Notes under the pieces: generated by a model
Told to the model about the DNA's origin: nothing
Database searches by the model: none
Seen by the model: the letters and a program-made list of their open reading frames with translations, nothing else
Made by a program: the position numbers and the translations under genes
NCBI GenBank assembly: GCA_017557535.1
Contig: JAFYYM010000077.1
Location: 48,750-112,749 of the forward strand
DNA: 64,000 nucleotides
From: Bacteroidales bacterium
GTDB taxonomy: Bacteria; Bacteroidota; Bacteroidia; Bacteroidales; UBA932
Direction: 5' to 3'
In this document: positions 8,958-16,740 of the stretch, piece by piece
Position numbering within the stretch: position 1 is the first letter of the stretch
How the letters are laid out: each line of letters begins with the position of its first letter

Positions 8958-10868
8958 TCAAGAATCCAGCAAGGCCATGAAACCCAGAAGCGCTCCCCAA
9001 TGGTAGAAGGTGTCGCAACTGCTGCGGTCTCCTCCCTCTCCGGTTATCGCGTTCCAATTCTCGTAGATATAACCTTTTTCATTCCAACCCATAAGCATCA
9101 ACCTCACGGATTTGTCGATGAAAGCCTTGCGGACAGACTCGTCTGGATAATTCCTAAGGCCAAGATAAACCAGGAAGTTGGTGGGGCCCCAGATGCGTCC
9201 ACGCCAATAATCCTGCTGTTGGAAAGCCGGGTCATTCCTGGGGCTCATGGGGATAACCCACTCTCCCCAGAACTCATTCTCATTCAGAAGGTGTTCCTCA
9301 ACGATTCGCCTTGCCTGCTCCTTGGTAACCGCCCCAGCTAACAAAACATAGAAATTCGTTGCGGAGGTACGGCGGTTGAATTCCCCGGTCTCTGTGTTGA
9401 TGTTGTAGAACATCCCGTCTTCCTCACACCAGAAACGCTGGATGTTTTTGCGGAAGAACTCAGCTCTTTTCCGCAATTCCTTGGCATCCTGCTTGTGGCC
9501 CAGCTCCTTGGCGATGAGGGCGAGGTGCTCGCAGTCCATAACATACATCGAAGTCAGGCCCACATCCTGAAGGTTCAGCTGTCCGGTCTCGGGATTGATC
9601 TTTACCCCATCGTACATTGAGGAATTGTCAAGACCGCTTTCCAGAATAGCGTGGTTGGTGCTGCCGGTCCCGCGCTCGCCGAGGCGGATACGCTTGACAT
9701 TACTTCCCCAGCAAAGGAGTCCATCAGTTTGACGGGCCTCGATCCACCACCTGTTCCAAGTCAGCAACCTGGGGTACAACAGTTCCAGAAGCCATTTTTC
9801 CTTGAACTGGCTGTAGATATTCCACACAGCCATTGACCCTACCGGCGGCTGGGAACAGTCGGCGGTCAAGCTGTTGTGGTCGCTGCGGGACTTGGGTACG
9901 AAACCGCACTGGTCCACGGACTTGGTCATCTCCACGACATTGCTGTAGGCCAGTTCCCGGCTCACCCGGGAAGCCATGAATGACGCGAAATACGTGTCCC
10001 AGTCGAAAAGGACATATCCGCCATAATCCTGAACCATACTCCAGCGGAGGTTCCAATTCCTGCTAACCGGTGTCACCACGATATCATCTCCCGGATCGTA
10101 AATTGTGTCCCAGCTAAGGATGCTGTGGATGGCCCTGTAAAGTTCCTTGTTCTGGCCATAAGAGGCGCAGACTTCCTCCTCGAACACCCGTTTCTTCTCA
10201 TTGAGAATCATCTCCGCCTCATTCACATTGAGGGGATCACCAGTGTAGATGAGAATAGGGCTTCCAGACTTGCAGAAATAGCTTCCATCCTGAAAACAAA
10301 GGCCTTCACCTAAGATCCCGCCAGCCATGCTGACATGCTTGTCCCTGGTCTCGAAACGGAAGGATGATTTCTCATCAAGCGTCAGCCTGTCCCTACCGGT
10401 GATGCTGTTCGCGTTCGGCCAGGCATATTCAGGTTTGATCCTGATCATTCCTTTCTGGTCAGTGTTCTCATCGGTCGGGGTGACAAGCATAAGAAGCCTG
10501 TCTCCATCTGAAGTGGAGCGCAACTTGACGGAGACTCCGTGCCAGGTGGCATCCACTTCTGAATATGAGTTATCAAACACATGGTCATAAGGATGGACAT
10601 AAGCAGCATCCTGCCTCGGGTTTCCGGCCCTGAGGTCTTCAGCCACCTCTCCTTTGGCATCGACCAGTGCCAGTTTCACGGAGAATGCTTCCGGAAGGTA
10701 TAGCTGGGTGAACATGCTTCGTGTGTCCCAGGTATTCCATCCTGTCCTCAGGCTGTCAAGCATCCTATAATAATTCCGGACCGGTTCCAGGTCGCCATTT
10801 CTTGTTTTAGCACCAGCGACCGGCATGATGGCGCAGATCAATAGTGTCAGGAACAAAGTCTTTTTCAT
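8958..10868 (-). CDS. Periplasmic MGH1/GH63-like glycoside hydrolase (candidate glucosyl-/mannosylglycerate hydrolase)
   Basis: 636 residues from the ATG at 10866-10868, which is followed by a signal peptide (MKKTLFLTLLICAIMPVAGA). Upstream reading-frame sequence is the promoter region, so the longer start is rejected. The (alpha/alpha)6-barrel motifs of the GH63/GH37-like group are present: FDWDTYFASF (288-297, with the probable acid Asp289 or Asp291), ESGLDNSSMYD (410-420), FWGEWVIPMSPRNDP (533-547) and YWRGRIWGPTNF (554-565). Known members of the MGH1-like branch split mannosylglycerate or glucosylglycerate into sugar and glycerate. A glycerate kinase gene follows directly, which favours that role. 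Other alpha-glycosides remain possible. Confidence 0.78.
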   Translation of the reverse strand: MKKTLFLTLLICAIMPVAGAKTRNGDLEPVRNYYRMLDSLRTGWNTWDTRSMFTQLYLPEAFSVKLALVDAKGEVAEDLRAGNPRQDAAYVHPYDHVFDNSYSEVDATWHGVSVKLRSTSDGDRLLMLVTPTDENTDQKGMIRIKPEYAWPNANSITGRDRLTLDEKSSFRFETRDKHVSMAGGILGEGLCFQDGSYFCKSGSPILIYTGDPLNVNEAEMILNEKKRVFEEEVCASYGQNKELYRAIHSILSWDTIYDPGDDIVVTPVSRNWNLRWSMVQDYGGYVLFDWDTYFASFMASRVSRELAYSNVVEMTKSVDQCGFVPKSRSDHNSLTADCSQPPVGSMAVWNIYSQFKEKWLLELLYPRLLTWNRWWIEARQTDGLLCWGSNVKRIRLGERGTGSTNHAILESGLDNSSMYDGVKINPETGQLNLQDVGLTSMYVMDCEHLALIAKELGHKQDAKELRKRAEFFRKNIQRFWCEEDGMFYNINTETGEFNRRTSATNFYVLLAGAVTKEQARRIVEEHLLNENEFWGEWVIPMSPRNDPAFQQQDYWRGRIWGPTNFLVYLGLRNYPDESVRKAFIDKSVRLMLMGWNEKGYIYENWNAITGEGGDRSSCDTFYHWGALLGFMALLDS

Positions 10869-10899
10869 GATTATCAGCAGTGTTGTTTTTACCCTATGA

Positions 10900-10929
10900 C
10901 AAAAATACTCTTTTTCATGGATAATCCAA
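10900..10929 (-). promoter_or_regulatory. Promoter of the glycoside hydrolase-glycerate kinase operon
   Basis: On the minus strand a TTG (10929-10927) is followed after 19 bases by TATTTTTG (10907-10900), a good match to the Bacteroidetes promoter (TTG, spacer about 19-20, TAnnTTTG). Transcription should begin near 10893, giving a leader of about 25 bases. It lies only 7 bp from the first REP-like repeat. Confidence 0.7.
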
Positions 10930-10935
10930 CATTGG

Positions 10936-10972
10936 CGGGCAAGGTCGATTTTTAGGCTTGGGACCTTGCCCG
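10936..10972. repeat. REP-like hairpin left of the RAYT gene
   Basis: A perfect 11-bp inverted repeat, cgggcaaggtc (10936-10946) and gaccttgcccg (10962-10972), with a 15-base loop. A further copy of the right arm occurs at 11037-11047. There is no T-tract, so it does not look like a terminator. Its position beside a Y1-type transposase gene suggests a REP-type substrate of that protein. Confidence 0.65.
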
Positions 10973-11036
10973 GGGAATCGGCACGTGACACGGCTAGAAG
11001 GCCCATCTTACAGGCACGGTCCCCGACACAAAACTC

Positions 11037-11047
11037 GACCTTGCCCG
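11037..11047. repeat. Third copy of REP-like arm
   Basis: gaccttgcccg, identical to 10962-10972 and inverted relative to 10936-10946. It sits about 80 bp before the small gene. Flanking bases also match in part: the reverse complement gives ttcgggcaaggtcga against gcgggcaaggtcga at 10935-10948. Confidence 0.6.
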
Positions 11048-11129
11048 AAAAATGGGGAAAAAGACACGCAATGTTGCTGTTCTTCCCGCTGAAATCTTTA
11101 TCTTAGCTGAACAATAAACGACTTGAATT

Positions 11130-11483
11130 ATGAAAAAGATTCTTGAAGTACTCCGTTACGGAAATGGCGACATCATTTTCAAGACAGATGTCGATCCCCT
11201 GAAGAACCCCGATGAGATTAACAACATCCTGATCCAGACCATGATGTCCATGGCCACAAAGCTATGGGGAGGCAATGAGCAGGCGGTTTTGGCCATGATC
11301 AGAGTGCTTTCTATAGCCGACCTTGCACTGAGCGTCAACAGAAAAGAAATGATTCGCTGGCTTGACAGGGAGTCCGGAAACCTGTACAAGGCATTTCAGG
11401 ATGCGAATGCGGCTTTTCAAAAAGATGGAGGCAAAATCATGACATTCGGCCCTGGAGTCATGCCTCCAAAGACAAAAAGCTGA
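11130..11483 (+). CDS. Small protein of unknown function paired with the RAYT transposase
   Basis: 117 residues from ATG at 11130. I do not recognise the family. The protein is mostly predicted helical, with no signal peptide or membrane segment; the middle (NEQAVLAMIRVLSIADLALSVNRKEMIRWL split about 50-80) is amphipathic, and the C-terminus is Gly/Pro rich (FGPGVMPPKTKS). Its stop codon is 2 bp before the ATG of the transposase gene, so both are translated from one message. It could be an accessory or regulatory subunit of the RAYT system. Its reading frame uses ordinary codons for this window, which supports it being real. Confidence 0.65.
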   Translation: MKKILEVLRYGNGDIIFKTDVDPLKNPDEINNILIQTMMSMATKLWGGNEQAVLAMIRVLSIADLALSVNRKEMIRWLDRESGNLYKAFQDANAAFQKDGGKIMTFGPGVMPPKTKS

Positions 11484-11485
11484 AC

Positions 11486-12418
11486 ATGAGACGGACTGTT
11501 CCCAGACAGATGCCTGACGGCAGCGTCAGGTATGTCCAGCCATATCATGTGAGCATGGAAGGCCAGGAAAAGGTAGTTCTCTGCCGGGATGCCGAAGACT
11601 ACGACGCCATGGTCAAGATCATCTGCGTATGTGCCAGAAGGAAAAACGTGATAGTTATCATCTACACGGTAGTGTCTAATCACAGTCATGCCGCCATCCT
11701 GGCGGTTTGCCAAGAGGATGCCGATGCTTTCTGCGAAGAGATCAAAAGGATGTATTCCATGTGGTTCAGCCGGAAATATGGGAGAACAGGTGTGATGAAG
11801 CAGGTCGATGTCAAAGCCCTATTATTAGACAGCGAATGGTATACCCGTAACGCTCTCGCTTACGTGCCTAGGAATGCGCTGGACAATGGATGTAATGTCG
11901 ATGAATATCCTTGGTCAGGTTATCGGGCGATGTTTTCTGGCAAGTCACCTACCGGTTGCCCTGTCGCCTCAATGAGCAAGGAGGACTGTAGATTTGTCAT
12001 GCACACTGGTGACAAGCTGAATGATGTCCCTTGGCTGGTGGATGATGAAGGCCGGCTAATTCCCAAGAGTGTCTGCGACTATTACTATCTGGAACAGGCC
12101 TTTGAGCACGACCAGGCTTTCTTTCTAAAGACAATAGGTGGTCAGAATTCAGCGGAAATGAAACACAAGCTTATTGATGCTCCTCGGAACAGGCTGACGG
12201 ACAACGAGTTCCTCAAGATTGCCGAGGAAACGAGCCTTCGGTGGTTTTCGTCAAACATCGACCAGGATTCCATCGAGCGAAAGACCCGTCTGATCCCCTA
12301 TCTTTTCAGGACAGTCAGGACTACCGTACCACAGCTCTCCAGAGTATTCGGGCTCTCCCGGGAAGCCGTTTCACGCATCCTCAGCCGCCCCAAACCCACC
12401 TTTCCTGGGAAGGTCTGA
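11486..12418 (+). CDS. RAYT-like Y1 (HUH) transposase with C-terminal helix-turn-helix
   Basis: 310 residues. The N-terminal half resembles REP-associated tyrosine transposases of the IS200/IS605 superfamily: a metal-binding HUH-type motif NHSHAAIL (65-72, with Ser in the middle where a hydrophobic residue is common), a probable catalytic Tyr126 in RNALAYVPRNAL (family motif usually YIHLNPVRAG), and YPWSGYRAMF (141-150; usually YPWSSY). The C-terminus (about 279-301, PQLSRVFGLSREAVSRIL) looks like a helix-turn-helix, as in Bacteroidetes members of this group. Such proteins nick and join single-stranded DNA at REP palindromes, and REP-like repeats flank this gene. They are usually single-copy domesticated genes rather than free insertion sequences. 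Confidence 0.75.
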   Translation: MRRTVPRQMPDGSVRYVQPYHVSMEGQEKVVLCRDAEDYDAMVKIICVCARRKNVIVIIYTVVSNHSHAAILAVCQEDADAFCEEIKRMYSMWFSRKYGRTGVMKQVDVKALLLDSEWYTRNALAYVPRNALDNGCNVDEYPWSGYRAMFSGKSPTGCPVASMSKEDCRFVMHTGDKLNDVPWLVDDEGRLIPKSVCDYYYLEQAFEHDQAFFLKTIGGQNSAEMKHKLIDAPRNRLTDNEFLKIAEETSLRWFSSNIDQDSIERKTRLIPYLFRTVRTTVPQLSRVFGLSREAVSRILSRPKPTFPGKV

Positions 12419-12455
12419 TTTTGTGCCTGGTACCACTTTAATTCGACTTTGCCCG
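12407..12455. repeat. Degenerate REP-like inverted repeat right of the RAYT gene
   Basis: gggaaggtc at 12407-12415 overlaps the last codons of the RAYT gene, and gactttgcccg at 12445-12455 differs from the left copies by one base (C to T). Together they form an imperfect hairpin with about 29 bases between the arms, matching the layout of 10936-10972. Confidence 0.5.
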
Positions 12456-12464
12456 AAACAAGGT

Positions 12465-12486
12465 AGGGCTACATGTAAAGCCAGGC
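12465..12486. repeat. Direct copy of the tRNA-Arg-end repeat
   Basis: This 22-bp unit begins agggctacatgtaaagc and ends caggc. It matches 12574-12595 with a single mismatch (t for a at the tenth base). It lies 10 bp beyond the RAYT right repeat. Between the two copies is about 87 bp with no gene, including cggagcgaagcgacc, which looks like repeat-derived sequence. Confidence 0.6.
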
Positions 12487-12573
12487 GGAAAGCGGTAGTC
12501 AGAGCGGCAAGTCGGAGCGAAGCGACCAGAGGGAGTTTGAGGGATACTTCCCTCAATGAATAATAGGCCCTTC

Positions 12574-12618
12574 AGGGCTACAAGTAAAGCCAGGCAAAAT
12601 GCCTGGCTTTACTTGTAG
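12574..12618. repeat. 19-bp perfect palindrome abutting and overlapping the tRNA-Arg 3' end
   Basis: Left arm 12578-12596 (ctacaagtaaagccaggca) and right arm 12600-12618 are perfect inverse copies around an aaa loop. The right arm shares its last three bases with the 3' end of the tRNA gene. With the flanking aggg, each arm equals the tRNA 3' end (agggactac on its strand) plus 15 bases of downstream DNA. No T-run follows on the minus strand, so it is not a standard terminator, though the RNA hairpin could affect tRNA 3' processing. Confidence 0.75.
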
Positions 12619-12687
12619 TCCCTAGTGGAATCGAACCACTATTTAAGGTTTAGGAAACCTCCGTTCTATCCGTTGAACTAAGGGACC
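12616..12687 (-). tRNA. tRNA-Arg (anticodon CCU)
   Basis: 72 bases with a full cloverleaf on the minus strand: acceptor GGTCCCT/AGGGACT (first pair G-U), D stem GTTC/GAAC, anticodon stem GAGGT/ACCTT around loop TTCCTAA (anticodon CCT, reading AGG), and T arm AGTGG-TTCGATT-CCACT. The discriminator is A and CCA is not encoded. It lies 19 bp downstream of rpmF on the same strand and is probably transcribed with it. Its 3' end lies inside a large palindrome. Confidence 0.93.
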
Positions 12688-12706
12688 AACTTAACCTCTA
12701 GAAGAA

Positions 12707-12889
12707 CTACTCGACGTTCTTCTCAATGATCTGACGACCTCTGTAATAGCCGCACTCAGGGCAAACGTGATGATACATCACAGTGGCGCCGCAGTTAGGG
12801 CATGTTGACAGGGTCGGAACCTTCGCGAAGTCATGAGTCCTTCTCTTGTCCCTTCTCGCTTTGGAGACCTTGTGTTTCGGATGTGCCAT
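12707..12889 (-). CDS. rpmF: 50S ribosomal protein L32
   Basis: 60 residues, starting MAHPKHKVSKARRDKRRTHD, the hallmark of bacterial L32. A four-cysteine zinc ribbon follows (CPNCG and CPECG, about 33-50). It is a structural protein of the large ribosomal subunit. It follows the DUF177 gene by 22 bp, the conserved yceD-rpmF order seen across bacteria, and precedes tRNA-Arg by 19 bp. The four-cysteine form does not depend on alternative zinc-free paralogues, and none is visible here. Confidence 0.97.
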   Translation of the reverse strand: MAHPKHKVSKARRDKRRTHDFAKVPTLSTCPNCGATVMYHHVCPECGYYRGRQIIEKNVE

Positions 12890-12911
12890 AATTAATATTC
12901 TTTAAATTTTA

Positions 12912-13436
12912 TCATTTCTTTCCAAGAAGGTCCTTGAGCCCCGCGAACGGAGTTGAAGAATCCTTCTGAACCAGTTCCTCTTCATCTTCTGAACTCAGAA
13001 ACCTCACTGTGTCGGGATCGCAGCCGCCTTCCTCATGAACCCTCTGCACAGGCAACGACAGGCAGATGTAGTCATAAACCGTCTGGCTTAGGTCCAGGTC
13101 GGCGTCCGTGACAGGCAGGACAACAATCTCCCTTTCCCCCTCGGCCTCGCCAGCGGAGCCCGGATCCCCGAACTTGACGCTGAGAGCGAAACCGGTCGAG
13201 ACCGGTAGCTTCAAATCCCCAAGACACCTGTCGCAAGTCACGGTGACGTCTCCATCTATCTCACAGTCAACGCCTATGAATCGGCCAGACTTCTCGACAT
13301 CGACCTCGACATCCAGACCCGCATCCAGGATCTCTGAATTCTCAAAACGCTCAAAGAACTCTTTCCCTACGCTCCAACGGAACTTAGTCCGTCCTTGCGT
13401 CAACCCGTTCAGAGGAACTATAAAATCATCTTTCAT
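12912..13436 (-). CDS. DUF177 (YceD-like) protein, 23S rRNA accumulation factor family
   Basis: 174 residues starting MKDDFIVPLNGLTQGRTKF. The conserved DUF177 core is visible as VTCDRCLGDLKLPVS (about 78-92), with a paired Cys, and the C-terminal DPFAGLKDL-like ending (here TPFAGLKDLLGKK). E. coli YceD is linked to 23S rRNA synthesis or stability, and the gene is almost always upstream of rpmF, as here. The acidic C-terminal half is typical. A -7-like box lies at 13463-13470. Confidence 0.88.
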   Translation of the reverse strand: MKDDFIVPLNGLTQGRTKFRWSVGKEFFERFENSEILDAGLDVEVDVEKSGRFIGVDCEIDGDVTVTCDRCLGDLKLPVSTGFALSVKFGDPGSAGEAEGEREIVVLPVTDADLDLSQTVYDYICLSLPVQRVHEEGGCDPDTVRFLSSEDEEELVQKDSSTPFAGLKDLLGKK

Positions 13437-13462
13437 CGCTTCGCCAAACAGATTAAGGGATG

Positions 13463-13470
13463 CAAAGGTA
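13463..13470 (-). promoter_or_regulatory. Possible -7 box for DUF177-rpmF-tRNA-Arg
   Basis: Minus-strand TACCTTTG fits TAnnTTTG and lies 26 bp before the DUF177 start. No convincing -33 TTG is seen at 19-21 bases. Confidence 0.45.
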
Positions 13471-13513
13471 TAAAAAATTTTCCTTAATAAAAATCTTTTC
13501 GGAAATAGTTTGA

Positions 13514-15325
13514 CTATTCTTCGTCACCACCATTCCCCGCTCTCTTGCGATCCATGGGATCGAGCAGGATCTTACGGATCCTCATGTGGTGCGGAGTGAC
13601 CTCCACAAGCTCGTCCTCCCGGATGTACTCCAACATCTCCTCAAGAGACATCTTGATTGCGGGAGGCAGGAGAATCTTCTCATCCGAACCCGCCGCGCGG
13701 ACGTTCGTCAGCTTCTTTGTCTTGCAGATGTTGATGTTGAGGTCTCGCTCACGGGTGTGCTCACCCACGACCTCTCCGCAATATATCTCCTCACCAGGCT
13801 CGACGAAGAACTTGCCTCTGTCAAGAAGTTTATTCATTGAGTAAGCGATTGCGTCGCCTGTCTCGAGAGAGACCAGGGAACCATTGGTCCTGTTGTCAAT
13901 CTCACCCTTGAAAGGTTGGTACTCCTTGTACCTGTGCGCCATGATAGCTTCGCCCTGAGTAGCGGTCAACAAATTGCTCCTCAAACCCATCAGGCCCCTG
14001 GTGGGAATATCGAACTGCAGCAGAGTCCTGTCCCCCCTGGGCTCCATGTGGATCAGGGCGCCCTTACGTCTTGTCGCGAGCTCGATGGCGGTCCCCACGA
14101 AATTCTCAGGCACCTCAATAGACAAATCCTCGATAGGCTCGCAGCGCTGACCGTTTATGGTCTTGTCCAGAACCTTAGGCTGCCCCACCTGAAGTTCAAA
14201 GCCCTCACGACGCATCTCCTCAATCAAAACTGAGAGATGAAGGACGCCACGACCATAAACTATGAACGAGTCAGCGTTAAGGCCAGGCTTGACTTTCAGC
14301 GCCAGATTTTTCTCCAACTCCTTGTCCAAGCGCTCCTTTATATGCCTGGAAGTCACATACTTCCCGTCTTTGCCGAAGAACGGGGAGTTATTGATGGTGA
14401 AGAGCATGCTCATCGTGGGCTCGTCAATGGAGATCGGAGGCAGAGCCTCGGGTACGTTCAAATCGGCTATAGTGTCACCGATCTCGAAACCATCTATTCC
14501 AACGACTGCGCAGATGTCTCCGCAACGCACCTCGTCCACATTGGTCTTTCCGAGGCCGTCGAAAACCATCAATTGTTTCACTTTATGCTTCTCGACAATA
14601 TCGTATCTCTTGCAAAGGCTAACCTGCTCGCCAGTATGAAGGGCTCCTCTTGTGACTTTACCGACAGCGATCCTACCCACATAGGGTGAATACTCAAGAG
14701 ACGTGACTTGCATCTGGACAGAGCCTTCCACCATCTTGGGGGCGGGAACCACCTCAAGGATGGCATCGAGAAGAGGAGTGATGTCCGAAGTCGGAGATTT
14801 CCAGTCCTCTGACATCCAACCTTGCTTCGCGCTCCCGAATATGGTCTTGAAATCCAGCTGGTCGTCATCCGCGTCAAGGGCGCACATCAAATCGAATACC
14901 TCTTCCTGCACCTCGTCCGGACGACAATTGGGCTTATCAACTTTATTTATCACCACTATGGGCTTCTTGCCAAGCTGAAGTGCCTTGTGAAGCACGAAAC
15001 GAGTCTGGGGCATACATCCCTCGAAAGCGTCAACCAGGAGGAGCACTCCGTCCGCCATATTCAGCACCCTCTCGACCTCACCACCGAAATCACTATGGCC
15101 AGGAGTGTCTATAATATTGATTTTAACGCCTTTATATGTCACAGAGACATTCTTCGCGAGAATGGTTATGCCTCTTTCCCTCTCAATGTCGTTATTGTCG
15201 AGGATAAGCTGGCCAAGGTTCTCCGGCTGACGCACCAGATTTGCTTGGTAGATCATCCTATCCACAAGCGTAGTCTTGCCGTGGTCGACGTGCGCGATGA
15301 GCGCTATATTTCTGATTTCCTGCAT
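13514..15325 (-). CDS. typA: Ribosome-associated GTPase TypA/BipA
   Basis: 603 residues, the usual length. The GTPase domain has G1 AHVDHGKTT (10-18), the switch [18 protein letters not shown], and NKVDKPN. It is followed by EF-G-like domains and the BipA-specific C-terminal domain ([36 protein letters not shown]). TypA binds the ribosome and helps large-subunit assembly and stress or cold adaptation. The gene lies downstream of the arginine operon but a terminator (15334-15370) separates them, so it should have its own promoter between 15326 and 15395. I do not see a clear one outside the hairpin. Confidence 0.97.
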   Translation of the reverse strand: MQEIRNIALIAHVDHGKTTLVDRMIYQANLVRQPENLGQLILDNNDIERERGITILAKNVSVTYKGVKINIIDTPGHSDFGGEVERVLNMADGVLLLVDAFEGCMPQTRFVLHKALQLGKKPIVVINKVDKPNCRPDEVQEEVFDLMCALDADDDQLDFKTIFGSAKQGWMSEDWKSPTSDITPLLDAILEVVPAPKMVEGSVQMQVTSLEYSPYVGRIAVGKVTRGALHTGEQVSLCKRYDIVEKHKVKQLMVFDGLGKTNVDEVRCGDICAVVGIDGFEIGDTIADLNVPEALPPISIDEPTMSMLFTINNSPFFGKDGKYVTSRHIKERLDKELEKNLALKVKPGLNADSFIVYGRGVLHLSVLIEEMRREGFELQVGQPKVLDKTINGQRCEPIEDLSIEVPENFVGTAIELATRRKGALIHMEPRGDRTLLQFDIPTRGLMGLRSNLLTATQGEAIMAHRYKEYQPFKGEIDNRTNGSLVSLETGDAIAYSMNKLLDRGKFFVEPGEEIYCGEVVGEHTRERDLNINICKTKKLTNVRAAGSDEKILLPPAIKMSLEEMLEYIREDELVEVTPHHMRIRKILLDPMDRKRAGNGGDEE

Positions 15326-15333
15326 ATATTCTT

Positions 15334-15370
15334 AAAAAAATCCTGCGAATTTACTGATTTTCGCAGGATT
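15334..15370 (-). terminator. Intrinsic terminator of the arginine operon
   Basis: On the minus strand an 11-bp stem (aatcctgcgaa and ttcgcaggatt, 15360-15370 with 15339-15349) is followed by a run of T (plus-strand A run 15334-15340). It starts 25 bp after the argH stop codon. Confidence 0.88.
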
Positions 15371-15395
15371 ATGAAAAAAAGATTCTTCACTTTTT

Positions 15396-16736
15396 TCAGA
15401 ATGACAGCAACGTCTTGATGGCGGTCTCAACTTTGTCAAACCCGAAACCCGATATGAGTTTTTCCATCCTGACGGCTACCTTGTCATTGCATAGGTTGCC
15501 TATCGATCCCTCATGGGTATGGGACAGTTTCCCGGAATACTCAAATGTCCCCTCAGCGATTGACGCAGCCACCTGCCGATAGGCGTCGCGGAACGGAACT
15601 CCTTCAGAAACAAGGTCATTGACCTTCTCGACACTGAACGAGAGCTTATACTTCGGATCCGACATGACATCGGTCTTGACCTCCATCCCCTTGACCGCGT
15701 ATTCCACGATGTCAAGGCAATCGTCAAGCTCATCAAACATCGGGAAAAACACCTCCTTGAGAATCTGCATATCCCTGAAATATCCGGACGGAAGATTCCC
15801 TGTGATGAGACGGATGTCATTCGGCACTCCCATTATCTTGTTGCAACGGGCCCTAACCAACTCAAACACATCCGGATTCTTCTTGTGGGGCATGATGCTG
15901 GAACCTGTTGTCAAGGCATCAGGCAACTTGACAAAACCGAAATTCTGGCTGGAATACATGCATCCGTCGAAAGCCAGTCTCCCAATGGTCTCAGCGACTG
16001 AGGAATAAGCGAAAGCCACCGCCCTTTCCATCTTTCCCCTGGTCATCTGGGCATATACGGAGTTGTAGTCAAGATCGTCAAATCCCAAAAGCCTTGTCGT
16101 GAGGGTTCTGTCCAGCGGTGCGGATGAACCATAACCAGCGGCAGAGCCAAGCGGATTACGATTGACTATGTCCCAAGCAGCCTTCAGCATGGTCATGTCT
16201 CCCGTGAGACTCTCAGCATAGGCACCAAACCAAAGGCCGAAAGAGGACGGCATGGCGACCTGAAGGTGGGTATATCCCGGAATCAGCACATCCTTATACC
16301 TCTCACTCGCTTCTTGCAAGGTCTTGAACAGGCTTTCCACCTTACGGACGGTCTTCACAATCCTGGCACGGGTGAAAAGTTTCAGATCCACGAGCACCTG
16401 GTCGTTGCGGGAACGACCTGTGTGGACTTTCTTTCCGATGTCACCAAGCTTACGTATCAGCATCAACTCCACCTGAGAGTGGACATCCTCAACGTCTGGC
16501 TCAATCTCAAACTTGCCTTCGGAAGCTGCTGTATATAAAACCTTTAGCTCCGGAAGCAGGATATCCAATTCCTCTTTTGACAGAAGCCCGACGCTCTGGA
16601 GCATGGTTATATGCGCCATTGTGCCAAGGATGTCATAAGGGGCCAATTCCAGGTCCAGTTCCCTGTCCTTGCCAACCGTGAAGGCATCTATGCGGGCATC
16701 CTCATCGTACCCTTTATCCCATAATTTATTAGCCAT
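15396..16736 (-). CDS. argH: Argininosuccinate lyase
   Basis: 446 residues from ATG 16734-16736 (MANKLWDKGYDEDARIDAFT); a longer reading would overlap argE's end. The fumarase/aspartase superfamily signature GSSIMPHKKNPDVFE is present near residue 270, with the earlier DVHSQVE and HTGRSRNDQV motifs. It cleaves argininosuccinate to arginine and fumarate, the last step of the pathway. It is the last gene of the operon, starting 4 bp after argE, and is followed by a terminator. Confidence 0.97.
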   Translation of the reverse strand: MANKLWDKGYDEDARIDAFTVGKDRELDLELAPYDILGTMAHITMLQSVGLLSKEELDILLPELKVLYTAASEGKFEIEPDVEDVHSQVELMLIRKLGDIGKKVHTGRSRNDQVLVDLKLFTRARIVKTVRKVESLFKTLQEASERYKDVLIPGYTHLQVAMPSSFGLWFGAYAESLTGDMTMLKAAWDIVNRNPLGSAAGYGSSAPLDRTLTTRLLGFDDLDYNSVYAQMTRGKMERAVAFAYSSVAETIGRLAFDGCMYSSQNFGFVKLPDALTTGSSIMPHKKNPDVFELVRARCNKIMGVPNDIRLITGNLPSGYFRDMQILKEVFFPMFDELDDCLDIVEYAVKGMEVKTDVMSDPKYKLSFSVEKVNDLVSEGVPFRDAYRQVAASIAEGTFEYSGKLSHTHEGSIGNLCNDKVAVRMEKLISGFGFDKVETAIKTLLSF

Positions 16737-16740
16737 ATTC

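Larger units (their letters stand above)
10936..12455 (+). mobile_element. Candidate RAYT/REP element (small gene + Y1 transposase between REP-like repeats)
   Basis: Two co-directional genes (117 and 310 codons, 2 bp apart) are bounded on the left by cgggcaaggtc repeats (10936-10972 and 11037-11047) and on the right by degenerate copies (gggaaggtc at 12407-12415 and gactttgcccg at 12445-12455). The genes are plus-strand while both neighbours are minus-strand. The limits are my inference from the repeats; no target-site duplication was recognised. Confidence 0.45.

Noticed and set aside
8448-9341. A 297-codon plus-strand frame across glycerate kinase and the hydrolase
   Set aside because: It spans the junction of two well-supported minus-strand genes and has the low-complexity Pro/Ser/Thr content of an antisense shadow.
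12578-12618. The palindrome by tRNA-Arg as an intrinsic terminator
   Set aside because: The stem is strong but is not followed by a T-run on the minus strand and it includes mature tRNA bases; a repeat origin explains it better.
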